A program made the translations under genes and the position numbers. A stretch of DNA of 64,000 nt from an uncultured Flavobacteriales bacterium. Its GTDB lineage: Bacteria; Bacteroidota; Bacteroidia; Flavobacteriales_G; Salibacteraceae. The notes below the pieces were generated by a model. It was not told where the DNA came from. It did not search any database and saw nothing but the letters and a program-made list of their open reading frames with translations. Where the stretch lies: contig CALSRJ010000001.1 of NCBI GenBank assembly GCA_943788725.1, positions 680,861 to 744,860 of the forward strand. Reading direction: 5' to 3'. Shown here one piece after another: positions 52,481 to 61,280 of this stretch (positions are counted from its first letter, which is position 1; every line of letters begins with the position of its first letter).

Positions 52481-53474
52481 TTGGGAATTTGCACATATCG
52501 AGTTCTTCTGGCTCTTTGCGCTTGTACCCGTACTGATCCTCTGGTATGTCTTTCGCTATTGGAAACGTCAGCCTGTAATGGGATACTCCGCAACTCAATT
52601 CGTCGGAAACACCATCGGATTCAAGCCATACTTGGTGCACCTCCTTTTCGCGCTTCGCATTCTTGCACTCTCTGCATTGATTGTTGCTTTAGCACGCCCA
52701 CAGAGCAGTTCAAGTTGGCAAGACGTGAAGACCGAAGGCATCGACATCGTCATTGCCATGGACATATCTGGCAGTATGTTGGCGCGTGATTTTGAACCCG
52801 ACCGGCTTGAAGCATCCAAAGAAGTTGCATCAGAGTTTATCCAGCGCCGGCCAAACGACCGCATCGGTTTGGTTGTGTACAGCGGTGAAAGTTTTACCCA
52901 ATGTCCTTTGACCACAGATCATGACAAATTGATCAATCTTTTTGAGGAACTGCAAAACGGCATGATCAAGGACGGTACTGCCATCGGGATGGGATTGGCC
53001 AATGCGGTGAATCGTTTGAAGGAGAGTGACGCTAAGAGCAAAGTAATCATCTTGCTCACCGATGGAGAAAACAATGTGGGCTCTATCCCTCCACTTACGG
53101 CAGCAGAAATCGCAGCCACTTTTGGGGTCAAAGTTTATACGATTGGCGTAGGAACCAAAGGGCAAGCGCCGATGCCCGTTTCAGACATGTTCGGTCGTCG
53201 ACGGTACCAAATGATGGACGTTGACATCGATGAAGAAACCTTAGAGGAGATCGCCGACCTTACCGGGGGAAAGTACTTTCGGGCTACCGACAATGAATCT
53301 CTAGCGAGCATTTACGCAGAGATCGATCAGATGGAAAAAACGGTCATCGAGGAAACACAGTACGAAAAGAAATACGAGGAATACTTCCCACTAGCATTGC
53401 TCGCATTGGGACTCCTTCTCAGTGAATTAATGCTTCGTAGAACCATATTGAAAAGCACCATTGTAGATGTTTAG
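52473..53474 (+). CDS. batA: VWA-domain membrane protein BatA
   Basis: A 333-residue protein with N-terminal helices (FFWLFALVPVLILWYVF, LLFALRILALSALIVALA), a VWA domain with an intact MIDAS site (IVIAMDISGSMLARDF near residue 92, and ILLTDGENNVGS) and a C-terminal helix. The Bat operon was named for Bacteroides aerotolerance; BatA and BatB are thought to form a VWA complex. Overlaps batB by 8 bases. Confidence 0.93.
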   Translation: MADWEFAHIEFFWLFALVPVLILWYVFRYWKRQPVMGYSATQFVGNTIGFKPYLVHLLFALRILALSALIVALARPQSSSSWQDVKTEGIDIVIAMDISGSMLARDFEPDRLEASKEVASEFIQRRPNDRIGLVVYSGESFTQCPLTTDHDKLINLFEELQNGMIKDGTAIGMGLANAVNRLKESDAKSKVIILLTDGENNVGSIPPLTAAEIAATFGVKVYTIGVGTKGQAPMPVSDMFGRRRYQMMDVDIDEETLEEIADLTGGKYFRATDNESLASIYAEIDQMEKTVIEETQYEKKYEEYFPLALLALGLLLSELMLRRTILKSTIVDV

Positions 53475-54492
53475 GTTTGAGCACCCATACCTGCTGTACT
53501 TGCTGCTGCTGATCCCATTGCTTTGGATCCTTCAGATTTGGATTACCCAAGTGCGCAAGAAGCGACTCAAGGCAATCATCGACGAAGACCTGAAATCGGG
53601 GCTCATTCCCATGGTGAGCTCGGCCAAGGCATGGCTCAAATTATCGGTGTACACCTTGGCTTTTGCAACCCTTATCCTGGGTATTGCGAATCCTCAGTTT
53701 GGCTCAAAAACAGAAGAGGTAAAGCGAAAAGGCATCGACCTGATGATCGCACTTGACATCTCCAATAGCATGTTGGCAGAAGACCTGAGCCCAAACCGTT
53801 TAAAGCGGGCAAAACGAAGTATGGAAGAATTGCTAGGATACCTCAAAAGCGATCGCGTTGGAATTGTTGTATTTGCAGGCGAGGCGTTCGTGCAACTTCC
53901 GATTACTACAGATTATTCAGCCGCCAAACTGTTCCTCCGGAATATTGAGACAGAATTGATTACCACCCAAGGAACGGACATTGGCAATGCCATCGATTTG
54001 TGCATGCAGTCTTTTGATTTCGAAAGTCCTACCGCCAAGGCAATCGTTGTGATTTCAGATGGAGAAAACCACGAGGAATCCTCATTGAAGGCCGCCGAAG
54101 AAGCCGCAGCGCAGGGGGTCGTAATCCACTCTATTGGTATGGGTTCCGCAGAAGGTGCGCCTATCCCCGTTTATCAAGGAGGAAAACGCGTGGGCTTCAA
54201 GAAAAGTAGGGAAGGAAATACCGTTGTCACCAAATTGGATGAACAGATGCTAGCCGAAATCGCCAATGTCAGCGATGGGATCTTTATTCGCGCATCCAAT
54301 GGCGAAAGTGGTATGCGATTCATTTTTGACGAAGTAGAACGTATGGAAAAAGTAGAGATCGGAACCCGGGTGTACACAGACTACGAAGACCGATTTCAGT
54401 ACCTCCTCTTACCTGCGTTCCTGCTCCTGATCATCGAGTTAATTATTCCAAACACCCGCACACTGTGGTGGGAAAAACTGTTTGCTTCGTAA
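53467..54492 (+). CDS. batB: VWA-domain membrane protein BatB
   Basis: A 341-residue paralogue of BatA with the same layout: N-terminal helices, VWA with MIDAS residues (LMIALDISNSMLAEDL and VVISDGENHEES), and a final helix near residue 315. QGTDIGNAIDL and VIHSIGMGSAEGAPIPVYQG are typical BatB segments. The TAA overlaps the next gene's ATG (TAATG). Confidence 0.93.
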   Translation: MFRFEHPYLLYLLLLIPLLWILQIWITQVRKKRLKAIIDEDLKSGLIPMVSSAKAWLKLSVYTLAFATLILGIANPQFGSKTEEVKRKGIDLMIALDISNSMLAEDLSPNRLKRAKRSMEELLGYLKSDRVGIVVFAGEAFVQLPITTDYSAAKLFLRNIETELITTQGTDIGNAIDLCMQSFDFESPTAKAIVVISDGENHEESSLKAAEEAAAQGVVIHSIGMGSAEGAPIPVYQGGKRVGFKKSREGNTVVTKLDEQMLAEIANVSDGIFIRASNGESGMRFIFDEVERMEKVEIGTRVYTDYEDRFQYLLLPAFLLLIIELIIPNTRTLWWEKLFAS

Positions 54493-55283
54493 TGCCCGAC
54501 ATGAGAACATTACTATCCATAGCACTTAGCCTTCTTACTGGTTTCACCTTGGCCCAGGGAAAACTCGACTTGTACGATGGAAACAAGGCCTACATGGATG
54601 GCAATTTGGATCAAGCAGAACAGCTGTATCAACGCTCCTTAAACGCGGCTCCCAATCAATTCGAAGGCACCTTCAACTTGGGTAATACATACTACCGAAA
54701 ACAAGATGTTGAGAATGCCATCGGGCAATACCAACAAGCCGCTGAGACAGAAAGTGATCCGGTAAAAAAAGCAAAAGCCTTACATAACTTGGGCAATACC
54801 TACCTCCAAAGTCAAAAGATCGACGAGGCGATCGACGCCTATAAAAGTGCCCTCCGCACAAATCCAACTGATGACGAAACCCGGTATAACCTGGCCTTTG
54901 CACAGCGCATGAAGCAACAGCAAGAAAAGCAGGAGCAAGAACAGGAGCAGGAGCAAAATCAAGAGAACCAGGATCAGCAGGGTCAGCAAGATCAGCAGGA
55001 TAAAAAAGAGCAAGAACAAGAACAAGAGAAGAAAGACGGTCAGGACGAAGAAGAACAACAAGACAAGGGGGATAAAGAAGACAAGGGAGACGAGCAAAAG
55101 GAGAAAGATGCTTCCGAAGAAGAGCAACCAGAAGGGACGGAAGGAAAACCCAAACGGCCGATCGAGATATCTCCCCGCGAAGCGGAGCAGCTGTTAGAAG
55201 CGGCGAGAAATGAAGACGCCAAGACCTTGATGCAGATGCGCAAGCAAAAGGGTACTGACAAGAAAATTGAAAAGGACTGGTGA
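54492..55283 (+). CDS. batC: TPR protein BatC with acidic/Gln-rich linker
   Basis: A 263-residue exported protein. After a signal peptide come three TPR repeats (LYDGNKAYMDGNLDQAEQL, FNLGNTYYRKQDVENAI, HNLGNTYLQSQKIDEAI). Residues ~140-225 are a long low-complexity stretch of Gln, Glu, Asp and Lys. The end (ISPREAEQLLEAARNEDAKT) is the conserved BatC tail. ATG 54492 is coupled to batB; ATG 54501 is also possible, while a GTG at 54465 is not needed. The stop overlaps batD as GTGA. Confidence 0.9.
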   Translation: MPDMRTLLSIALSLLTGFTLAQGKLDLYDGNKAYMDGNLDQAEQLYQRSLNAAPNQFEGTFNLGNTYYRKQDVENAIGQYQQAAETESDPVKKAKALHNLGNTYLQSQKIDEAIDAYKSALRTNPTDDETRYNLAFAQRMKQQQEKQEQEQEQEQNQENQDQQGQQDQQDKKEQEQEQEKKDGQDEEEQQDKGDKEDKGDEQKEKDASEEEQPEGTEGKPKRPIEISPREAEQLLEAARNEDAKTLMQMRKQKGTDKKIEKDW

Positions 55284-57097
55284 GGTTTCTGCACACCATA
55301 TCATTGATCCTTCTATCCACGTCTCTGCTGGCGCAGACGTTTGTTGCACGCATCAATAAAAGGCAGCTTTCACTCGGTGAGAATTTTCAACTGGTCTTCG
55401 AGCTTCAGGGAGACGGTTCCCGTTTCACTCCGCCACCCTTGGCTGATTTCATGTTGCTTTCCGGCCCCAATAAGGCGTCCAACATGCAATGGGTAAACGG
55501 CAGTTTCTCGAGCAGTGTATCCTACTCTTATGTACTGCGAGCTGTTGGGATAGGTGACTTTACAATCGGCTCTGCCTCCATTCAGGTTGATGGAAAGGAA
55601 TTAACTACCGATCCCATTACCATCACGGTAGGGCAAGCACAAGCCAGAACGGCTCCAAGTAATCCTCAGCGAAACCAACGTAATCCTGCCACTCAAAATG
55701 CCCAGGGCGGCAATGAAGAGGAGCTCAGCGATGAGATAAGCGCAAACATTTTCATGAAGCTCTTCGTGAATAAAAAGGACGTTTTTGTGGGCGAGCAACT
55801 CTTGGCCACCTATAAGTTATACCTCAATGTCAACGTCCTCGATTACGACTTTAACAACCTAGTATTCAATGGTTTTTATGCCGAAGACCTCAAACTCGAT
55901 GGCAATGCAAATGTGACTACTGAGGTAATCAACGGTCGGCAGTTTCAAGTGCATACCTTGAAGCAAACATTGCTGACACCGCAAAAGTCAGGAACCTTGG
56001 AAATCCCTTCGTTGGAAAGCGAAATGGTGATCCGTGTCCGGCAAGACCGCAGGTCGCGTAGCTTATTTGATCAGGTATTTGGAAATTACAAAAACGCCAA
56101 AATCAACATCAGCAGCAATCCCGAAAAGGTCAACGTCAAAACCCTGCCGCGCGCAGACCAGCCTGGTGATTTTACAGGGGCAGTGGGTAATTTCACCTTG
56201 AAGGTGAACACCGATCACAACGAAGTCAGCATCAACGAAGCCATCAACGTTACCATCGAAGTGTCAGGCAATGGCAACCTAGAGTTGATCTCTCCGCCAA
56301 CGGTTGAGTTTCCCTCGGATTTTGAAAGCTACGACCCCAAGGTGAAGAACAACGTGAGTCCTTCTGCTTCGGGCTCTCGCGGCAGCAAGTCGTATGAATA
56401 CGTGATCATCCCTCGTTTCGCTGGAGAATATGCTTTGAAACCCATCAGCTTTTCCTACTTCGATCCAGAGGCAAATACCTACAAGCGTTTAACGGCAGAT
56501 CCCATCAAATTGCGTATTGATCAAGCAGAAGGCCAAAGCGTATCCGGAAGCGCCTACGTAGCATCGAAAAAAGAGGACGTTCAAATCATTGGCAAAGACA
56601 TCCGATACATCCATACCGATGATCCAGCACTCAAGCGCAGTGAAGAGCGCTTCTGCACCTCTACCCTCTTTTACATCCTCCTTGTGCTGCCTTTTGCCGG
56701 CATGGGAGCCGCGATTTTCGGAGTTAGTTTCTATCGAGCCCAACAAAACGATACCACATCACTAAAGAGCAAGCGAGCCAAAGGCCTTGCGAAGAAACAT
56801 CTCGCCCAGGCGCGCAAACTTGTAACCGGAGAAGACGCCGCTTTCTACGAAGCGATTTCATCTGCCCTGTTCGGGTACATCTCAGACAAATTAGCAATAC
56901 CAAGGAATGCGCTGAATCGAGAGCGTATCGAAGAAGAATTAAGGACTCGAGCTGTGACCGACCCAGTGCAATCAAATCTAAAAAAGGCATTAGACGAATG
57001 TGAAATGGTTCGATTCGCACCAGGTGTAGTAAGAGGCAAGCAAGAAATGCTCGATGCGAGCGCCAACATCATTGAAGCGTTGGAAGATGAGCTATAA
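55280..57097 (+). CDS. batD: BatD family protein
   Basis: A 605-residue exported membrane protein starting at GTG 55280. Its signal peptide is followed by repeated beta domains (VARINKRQLSLGENFQLVFE, MKLFVNKKDVFVGEQLLATY, NFTLKVNTDHNEVSINEAINV), one helix near residue 455-480 (LFYILLVLPFAGMGAAIFGVSF) and a helical cytosolic tail. Usual BatD length. It overlaps batE by 11 bases. Confidence 0.92.
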   Translation: MRFLHTISLILLSTSLLAQTFVARINKRQLSLGENFQLVFELQGDGSRFTPPPLADFMLLSGPNKASNMQWVNGSFSSSVSYSYVLRAVGIGDFTIGSASIQVDGKELTTDPITITVGQAQARTAPSNPQRNQRNPATQNAQGGNEEELSDEISANIFMKLFVNKKDVFVGEQLLATYKLYLNVNVLDYDFNNLVFNGFYAEDLKLDGNANVTTEVINGRQFQVHTLKQTLLTPQKSGTLEIPSLESEMVIRVRQDRRSRSLFDQVFGNYKNAKINISSNPEKVNVKTLPRADQPGDFTGAVGNFTLKVNTDHNEVSINEAINVTIEVSGNGNLELISPPTVEFPSDFESYDPKVKNNVSPSASGSRGSKSYEYVIIPRFAGEYALKPISFSYFDPEANTYKRLTADPIKLRIDQAEGQSVSGSAYVASKKEDVQIIGKDIRYIHTDDPALKRSEERFCTSTLFYILLVLPFAGMGAAIFGVSFYRAQQNDTTSLKSKRAKGLAKKHLAQARKLVTGEDAAFYEAISSALFGYISDKLAIPRNALNRERIEEELRTRAVTDPVQSNLKKALDECEMVRFAPGVVRGKQEMLDASANIIEALEDEL

Positions 57098-57854
57098 ATT
57101 GAACTACATATCAGCCCTATTGATCTTGGTCTGCCTATCACTAGGAGTGAAAGGACAAGGACATTATGAAGAGCTCTTTTACGAAGCTAACGAAGTATAT
57201 AAGACCGGTGCTTACGATTCGGCAAAGACAATCTACTCCGAGATTGCGACCAATGGCATGGTCTCAAAAGAACTATTTTACAACTTGGGGAATGCCCATT
57301 TCAAATTGGGCAATGTTCCGGCATCCATCCTTTTCTATGAACGTGCGTTGCGCATAGATCCAATGGACGAGGATATTCAGTACAACTTAAAAATCGCCAA
57401 CACACTGATTACTGATAAAATCGAGCCCGTAGAGCGGGTATTCTTCGTTAAGTGGTGGCACAACCTGGCTGTGTCCCTATCGTGCACGTTTTGGGCAATT
57501 GTGTTTTTGGCGCTCCTGACTTTATCAGCCACCCTTTTGACATTCTTCTTTGTAGCAAAGAATTCGAAGATAAAACAGCTCGGACTGTTGGGTGGTACCG
57601 TTGTCATCACATCTGCCATCGTAGTGCTTTTACTGGGCAGGACAAACAGCACAGAAACCCTCAAGCATGAAGCCATTGTGTTCTCACCTAGCGTCAACGT
57701 AAAAAGTGAACCGGGTTTGAACGGGATAGATCAATTCGTCATCCACAGCGGTCTCAAAGTGGAGGTAATGGATACGGATGGCGATTGGTCGCGTATCCGA
57801 TTGGCGGACGGAAATTCGGGATGGCTTCAAAGTCAGTCGATGGAAGAGATATAA
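57087..57854 (+). CDS. batE: BatE: TPR and SH3-like membrane protein
   Basis: A 255-residue protein with signal peptide (SALLILVCLSLGVKGQ), two TPR repeats (LFYEANEVYKTGAYDSAK, LFYNLGNAHFKLGNVPASI), two transmembrane helices (about residues 135-160 and 175-195) and a C-terminal SH3-like domain (IVFSPSVNVKSEPGLNGIDQFVIHSG split; WSRIRLADGNSGWLQ). This is the standard last gene of the Bat operon. ATG 57087 is preferred over the earlier frame start at 57054. Confidence 0.9.
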   Translation: MSYKLNYISALLILVCLSLGVKGQGHYEELFYEANEVYKTGAYDSAKTIYSEIATNGMVSKELFYNLGNAHFKLGNVPASILFYERALRIDPMDEDIQYNLKIANTLITDKIEPVERVFFVKWWHNLAVSLSCTFWAIVFLALLTLSATLLTFFFVAKNSKIKQLGLLGGTVVITSAIVVLLLGRTNSTETLKHEAIVFSPSVNVKSEPGLNGIDQFVIHSGLKVEVMDTDGDWSRIRLADGNSGWLQSQSMEEI

Positions 57855-57963
57855 CCGACGAAGAATCGCTACTATTCATGCTTGATTAATCGAATTTTGG
57901 TCGAATTGGACTATTTTCGCGCGAGAGAATGGATGGAGTAGGACGTATAAAAGACTGGAGCTT

Positions 57964-59028
57964 ATGATTGAAACGTTGGACATTGAAATCACTCGGACCA
58001 AAGAGTCACGATTACCGCAGATAGATTTCGACAACATTCCTTTTGGACGCGTATTTTCTGACCACATGTTGGTCGCTCATTACAAGGATGGTAAATGGTC
58101 GAAAGCATCCATCCTTCCTTACGGTGATATTCCCCTTTCTCCAGCCTCATCAATGATTCATTATGGTCAATCCATCTTTGAAGGATTGAAGGCCTTTCGC
58201 GCCGAAAATGGTGAAGCGCTCATTTTTCGTCCTTGGGCGAATTGGGAACGCATGAATCAATCGGCCGTTAGAATGTGTATGCCTGAAGTTCCGAAGGAAA
58301 TGTTCGTAGAGGGCATGCATCAACTGGTAGGACTAGACAAGGGCTGGGTACCTTCCAATCCAGACTCTGCGCTTTACATACGGCCCTTTCTTTTCGCGAC
58401 GGACCCAGCTTTGGGCGTTCGACCATCGGGAGAATACATGTTCATGATCATCACTTCACCCGTAGGGCCGTATTACAACAACCCCTTGCACCTGAAGATT
58501 GAAACAAAATATACGCGCGCAGCCATGGGAGGTGTAGGTTCGGCTAAAGCGGCCGGTAACTATGGTGCAGCGATGTATCCGGCGAAAATGGCACAAGCGC
58601 AAGGCATCGATCAGTTGATCTGGACCGATGCAAAGGAGCACAAGTATTTAGAAGAAGCAGGCACCATGAATATGATGTGTGTGATAGGAGATACTTTGAT
58701 CACGCCACCTTTGACGTCTACCATCCTTCCTGGTGTTACCCGAGACAGCTTTCTTACGTTAGCAAGAGGGGAAGGATTCAAGGTGGAAGAACGCAGAATC
58801 AGCACAGCCGAAATGATTGAGGCCATCGAGAAAGGTGAATTGAAGGAACTCTTTGGAGTTGGAACGGCAGCTACAACTGCTCAGGTAGCCAAATTGACGT
58901 TCGAAGAAAATACCTATGAATTACCTCCTGTAGAAGGACGCATAATTTCCAACAGCATCGGCGAGAAATTATTGCGTATCAAGAAAGGCCAAGAAGCAGA
59001 CATCCACGGATGGAACACCCGTTTCTAG
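57964..59028 (+). CDS. ilvE: Branched-chain amino acid aminotransferase
   Basis: A 354-residue fold-type IV PLP enzyme that interconverts branched-chain amino acids and keto acids. HYGQSIFEGLKAFRAENGE near residue 63, RPWANWERMNQSAVRM, VGSAKAAGNYGAAMYPAK (PLP Lys in the segment after GGVGSAK) and EEAGTMNMMCVI are family motifs. The length is of the longer eukaryote-like group common in Bacteroidota. Its TAG overlaps the stop of the next, opposing gene in the palindrome CTAG. Confidence 0.94.
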   Translation: MIETLDIEITRTKESRLPQIDFDNIPFGRVFSDHMLVAHYKDGKWSKASILPYGDIPLSPASSMIHYGQSIFEGLKAFRAENGEALIFRPWANWERMNQSAVRMCMPEVPKEMFVEGMHQLVGLDKGWVPSNPDSALYIRPFLFATDPALGVRPSGEYMFMIITSPVGPYYNNPLHLKIETKYTRAAMGGVGSAKAAGNYGAAMYPAKMAQAQGIDQLIWTDAKEHKYLEEAGTMNMMCVIGDTLITPPLTSTILPGVTRDSFLTLARGEGFKVEERRISTAEMIEAIEKGELKELFGVGTAATTAQVAKLTFEENTYELPPVEGRIISNSIGEKLLRIKKGQEADIHGWNTRF

Positions 59029-59354
59029 GCGGCTGAATAACTCTTTCGATCTTTTCGGATAAGCAGGGTCAAGGCCCGCTCAATCTTGGCTTCAAGCAAG
59101 TCATTGCGCTTGTTGCGCTTAATCTCCAATCCCATGTTGCGTACCTCAATGCTCACCTCTAATTCATTGTTCTTGAACTCGATGACCCGAACGCTCATGT
59201 GTTTTTTCCTACCCAGTCTTTCGACTTTCATGGCCTCCACTTCAAGGTGATAACGGTCAGCGTAGAGCACATCAAAACCGTGGTCTTCTACGACTTGACG
59301 GACGGTATCAAAAACACCCTGGCAATCCTCCTGAATAAACGTTACCCTTCTCAT
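59025..59354 (-). CDS. Small hypothetical protein
   Basis: A 109-residue soluble protein, MRRVTFIQEDCQGVFDTVRQ, with an acidic start and a basic end (MGLEIKRNKRNDLLEAKIER). The strand pattern (DVLYADRYHLEVEAMKVE, MSVRVIEFKNNELEVSIEV) suggests an alpha-beta fold. I do not recognise a family. Its stop is shared with ilvE through CTAG. It is read divergently from the alpha/beta hydrolase. Confidence 0.65.
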   Translation of the reverse strand: MRRVTFIQEDCQGVFDTVRQVVEDHGFDVLYADRYHLEVEAMKVERLGRKKHMSVRVIEFKNNELEVSIEVRNMGLEIKRNKRNDLLEAKIERALTLLIRKDRKSYSAA

Positions 59355-59425
59355 TTCTACGACAAAGGACAGACATTTTCAGACGTGAAACGAGCTTTCA
59401 GGATGAATTCTTTCAAACGCGTACA

Positions 59426-60325
59426 TTGCATAACCAGCCCACATTGAACATTACGTATAACATAACGGGAAAAGGACAGCCATTGCTCTTCATTCATGGC
59501 GCCTACATAACCGATGAAGTGTGGGAACGTCAAGTCCCCCATTTTTCAGCACATGGATATCAAGTGATCAATGTACTACTACCTTCTCACGGCGATGCTC
59601 CTCCCATGAACATAGCAGAATACCGCGTTGATGATTTCACCGATGAGGTCGCTCGTCTCCTAGACCATGTGCAGATATCCAGATGTGTCTTTATCGGATT
59701 GTCTCTGGGCTCGATGGTCGCCCAAAACTTTGCGGCTCGCTTTCCAGAAAGAACCCACGGCATCGTTTTGTTAGGGAACGTAGCATCTATGCGATTGACC
59801 TTGCTAGAGCGCACCGTTACGGCTGTCCTTTTCCCGAAATGGTTGGCCCTTCGCCTCTTTGGAAGCCTCTCTACCAAACAGTTTCTAAAACTCTCCTTCA
59901 TGCTGACCTGGTTCATGCGAGGCAACAAATGGCTGGGCAACAAGGACACTCGTCAAAAAATTCGGGATATGATCAGCGGAATGAAGCGCGAGGAAATCAA
60001 ACGAATCTTCGCAGCAGTGCACACGTTCCGAAAGCAAAACCTAGCCTCTGGCGACTACCCAATCCTACTTGTAAATGGGCAGTTTGACAGCCCTGTAATC
60101 CACCACCACGCGCGATACATTGTTCGGAACCATCCCAACCGTACACGATTCGAACAACTTGCTGGGTGCGGACATGCTTGTAATTACGACGATCCAGATG
60201 CGTTCAATGCCTTGTTGCAGCAATGGTTTGAAGAAATAGACTGGTCAAAAGGAATCGAAACCTTTAGCGAAAGAGGTTATACTTCAGAATACAGTAGATC
60301 GCCCGAAAACCATCCTTCCAGTTGA
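59426..60325 (+). CDS. Alpha/beta hydrolase
   Basis: A 299-residue serine hydrolase: LLFIHGAYITDEVWERQV near residue 21, nucleophile GLSLGSMVAQ near residue 91, catalytic Asp in LLVNGQFDSPV and His in GCGHACNYDDP. The cap domain holds a hydrophobic WLALRLFGSL segment. The start is TTG 59426, with no ATG or GTG between the upstream in-frame stop and this codon. The last 62 bases overlap the end of the opposing GT2 gene; codon phases differ so both ends are coding. Confidence 0.85.
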   Translation: MHNQPTLNITYNITGKGQPLLFIHGAYITDEVWERQVPHFSAHGYQVINVLLPSHGDAPPMNIAEYRVDDFTDEVARLLDHVQISRCVFIGLSLGSMVAQNFAARFPERTHGIVLLGNVASMRLTLLERTVTAVLFPKWLALRLFGSLSTKQFLKLSFMLTWFMRGNKWLGNKDTRQKIRDMISGMKREEIKRIFAAVHTFRKQNLASGDYPILLVNGQFDSPVIHHHARYIVRNHPNRTRFEQLAGCGHACNYDDPDAFNALLQQWFEEIDWSKGIETFSERGYTSEYSRSPENHPSS

Positions 60326-60974
60326 TTTTTTTGCCCTCCGCAAACGTCCTTCCGTAATAGCTGATGCCCACTTCGTATATCCGCACTTTCTTGATGCGGG
60401 CAAACTTAGCTGTGATCTCAGGTTCAATGCCAAATCGGTTTTCCTCCAGCGTAAACTGTTCCAAGAGGGAGCTTCTAAACATCTTGTAGCATGTCTCCAT
60501 ATCCGTCAGGTTCAGGTCTGTAAACATGTTCGACAAAAAGGTCAGAAACTTGTTTCCGATGCTGTGCCAAAAGAAAAGGATGCGATGGGGATTCCCACCT
60601 ATGAAGCGTGATCCATAAACGACATCTGCAAAATCATCAGAAATGGGCTTGATCAGGATGTTGTATTCTTCCGGGTCATACTCAAGGTCGGCATCTTGTA
60701 TTACAATCACATCTCCTGACGCTTCCTGAAACCCGCGGCGAATCGCGGCTCCTTTGCCCATGTTCTTTGCTTGTTCGAAGTATCGAATGACAACATCGCC
60801 ATGCGCGTCAATAAATCGTTGTATCGCAGATCTGGTATTATCTGAAGAACAATCATCCACGATCACGATTTCCTTTTCAATGCCTCTGATCAAGGTCACG
60901 GCAATGACCTTTTCGAGAATAAGATGGATGGTCTTTTCTTCGTTGTAGGCGGGTATGACGATCGAAAGTTTCAT
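60264..60974 (-). CDS. Glycosyltransferase family 2 (polyprenyl-phosphate mannosyl/glucosyl transferase-like)
   Basis: A 236-residue GT-A enzyme: SIVIPAYNEEKTIHLILEK at the start, VDDCSSDNTR, NMGKGAAIRRGF and VIQDADLEYDPEEY (DAD motif). SRFIGGNPHRILFFWHSIGN and LTDMETCYKMFR match dolichol-phosphate-mannose-synthase-like enzymes. No membrane helices. Its stop lies 62 bases inside the opposing hydrolase gene. Likely makes a lipid-linked sugar donor for envelope glycans. Confidence 0.9.
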   Translation of the reverse strand: MKLSIVIPAYNEEKTIHLILEKVIAVTLIRGIEKEIVIVDDCSSDNTRSAIQRFIDAHGDVVIRYFEQAKNMGKGAAIRRGFQEASGDVIVIQDADLEYDPEEYNILIKPISDDFADVVYGSRFIGGNPHRILFFWHSIGNKFLTFLSNMFTDLNLTDMETCYKMFRSSLLEQFTLEENRFGIEPEITAKFARIKKVRIYEVGISYYGRTFAEGKKINWKDGFRAIYCILKYNLFR

Positions 60975-61021
60975 TGAACGGGCGAATATAATGCTAAGGG
61001 CTGCGTTAACGCTGCTAAACT

Positions 61022-61029
61022 TACATTTG
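61022..61029 (+). promoter_or_regulatory. -7 box TACATTTG, leaderless spacing
   Basis: TACATTTG followed by TGCC and the ATG at 61034, the same TTTG-TGCC-ATG arrangement as at 15940. Confidence 0.5.
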
Positions 61030-61033
61030 TGCC

Positions 61034-61234
61034 ATGCGGAACGGACTCCTCATCACTGCTGCTTTTGCCACACTCATTTCGTTGACCGGGTGCTGGAAAT
61101 GCTATGAATGCACGGCTTCAACCGAATATGGAGATGTATCGAGAGATGTTTGTGGCCGAAAAAGCAATATCCAAAACCTTGTCCGTGAACTCGAATCAGA
61201 CACCATAGGCGTAGGTCCATGGATCTGCAAATAG
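61034..61234 (+). CDS. Small Cys-rich lipoprotein (CxxCYxC family)
   Basis: A 66-residue lipoprotein with signal ITAAFATLISLTGC. Directly after the lipidated Cys is W-K-C-Y-E-C-T, then VCGRKSN and a terminal WICK, five Cys in all. The CGRK segment is like ICGSKG of the paralogue at 34586. A -7 box lies four bases before the ATG. It is monocistronic and stands 25 kb from the other three family members. Function unknown. Confidence 0.75.
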   Translation: MRNGLLITAAFATLISLTGCWKCYECTASTEYGDVSRDVCGRKSNIQNLVRELESDTIGVGPWICK

Positions 61235-61280
61235 TCTCCCCACTCTCTGATCACTCACGCGTTTGCTACACCGCCTCTAT

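Noticed and set aside
54673-55356. 227-codon minus-strand frame opposite batC
   Set aside because: Generated by the Gln/Glu-rich codon repeats of batC; composition is Leu/Pro/Ala runs without a real domain.
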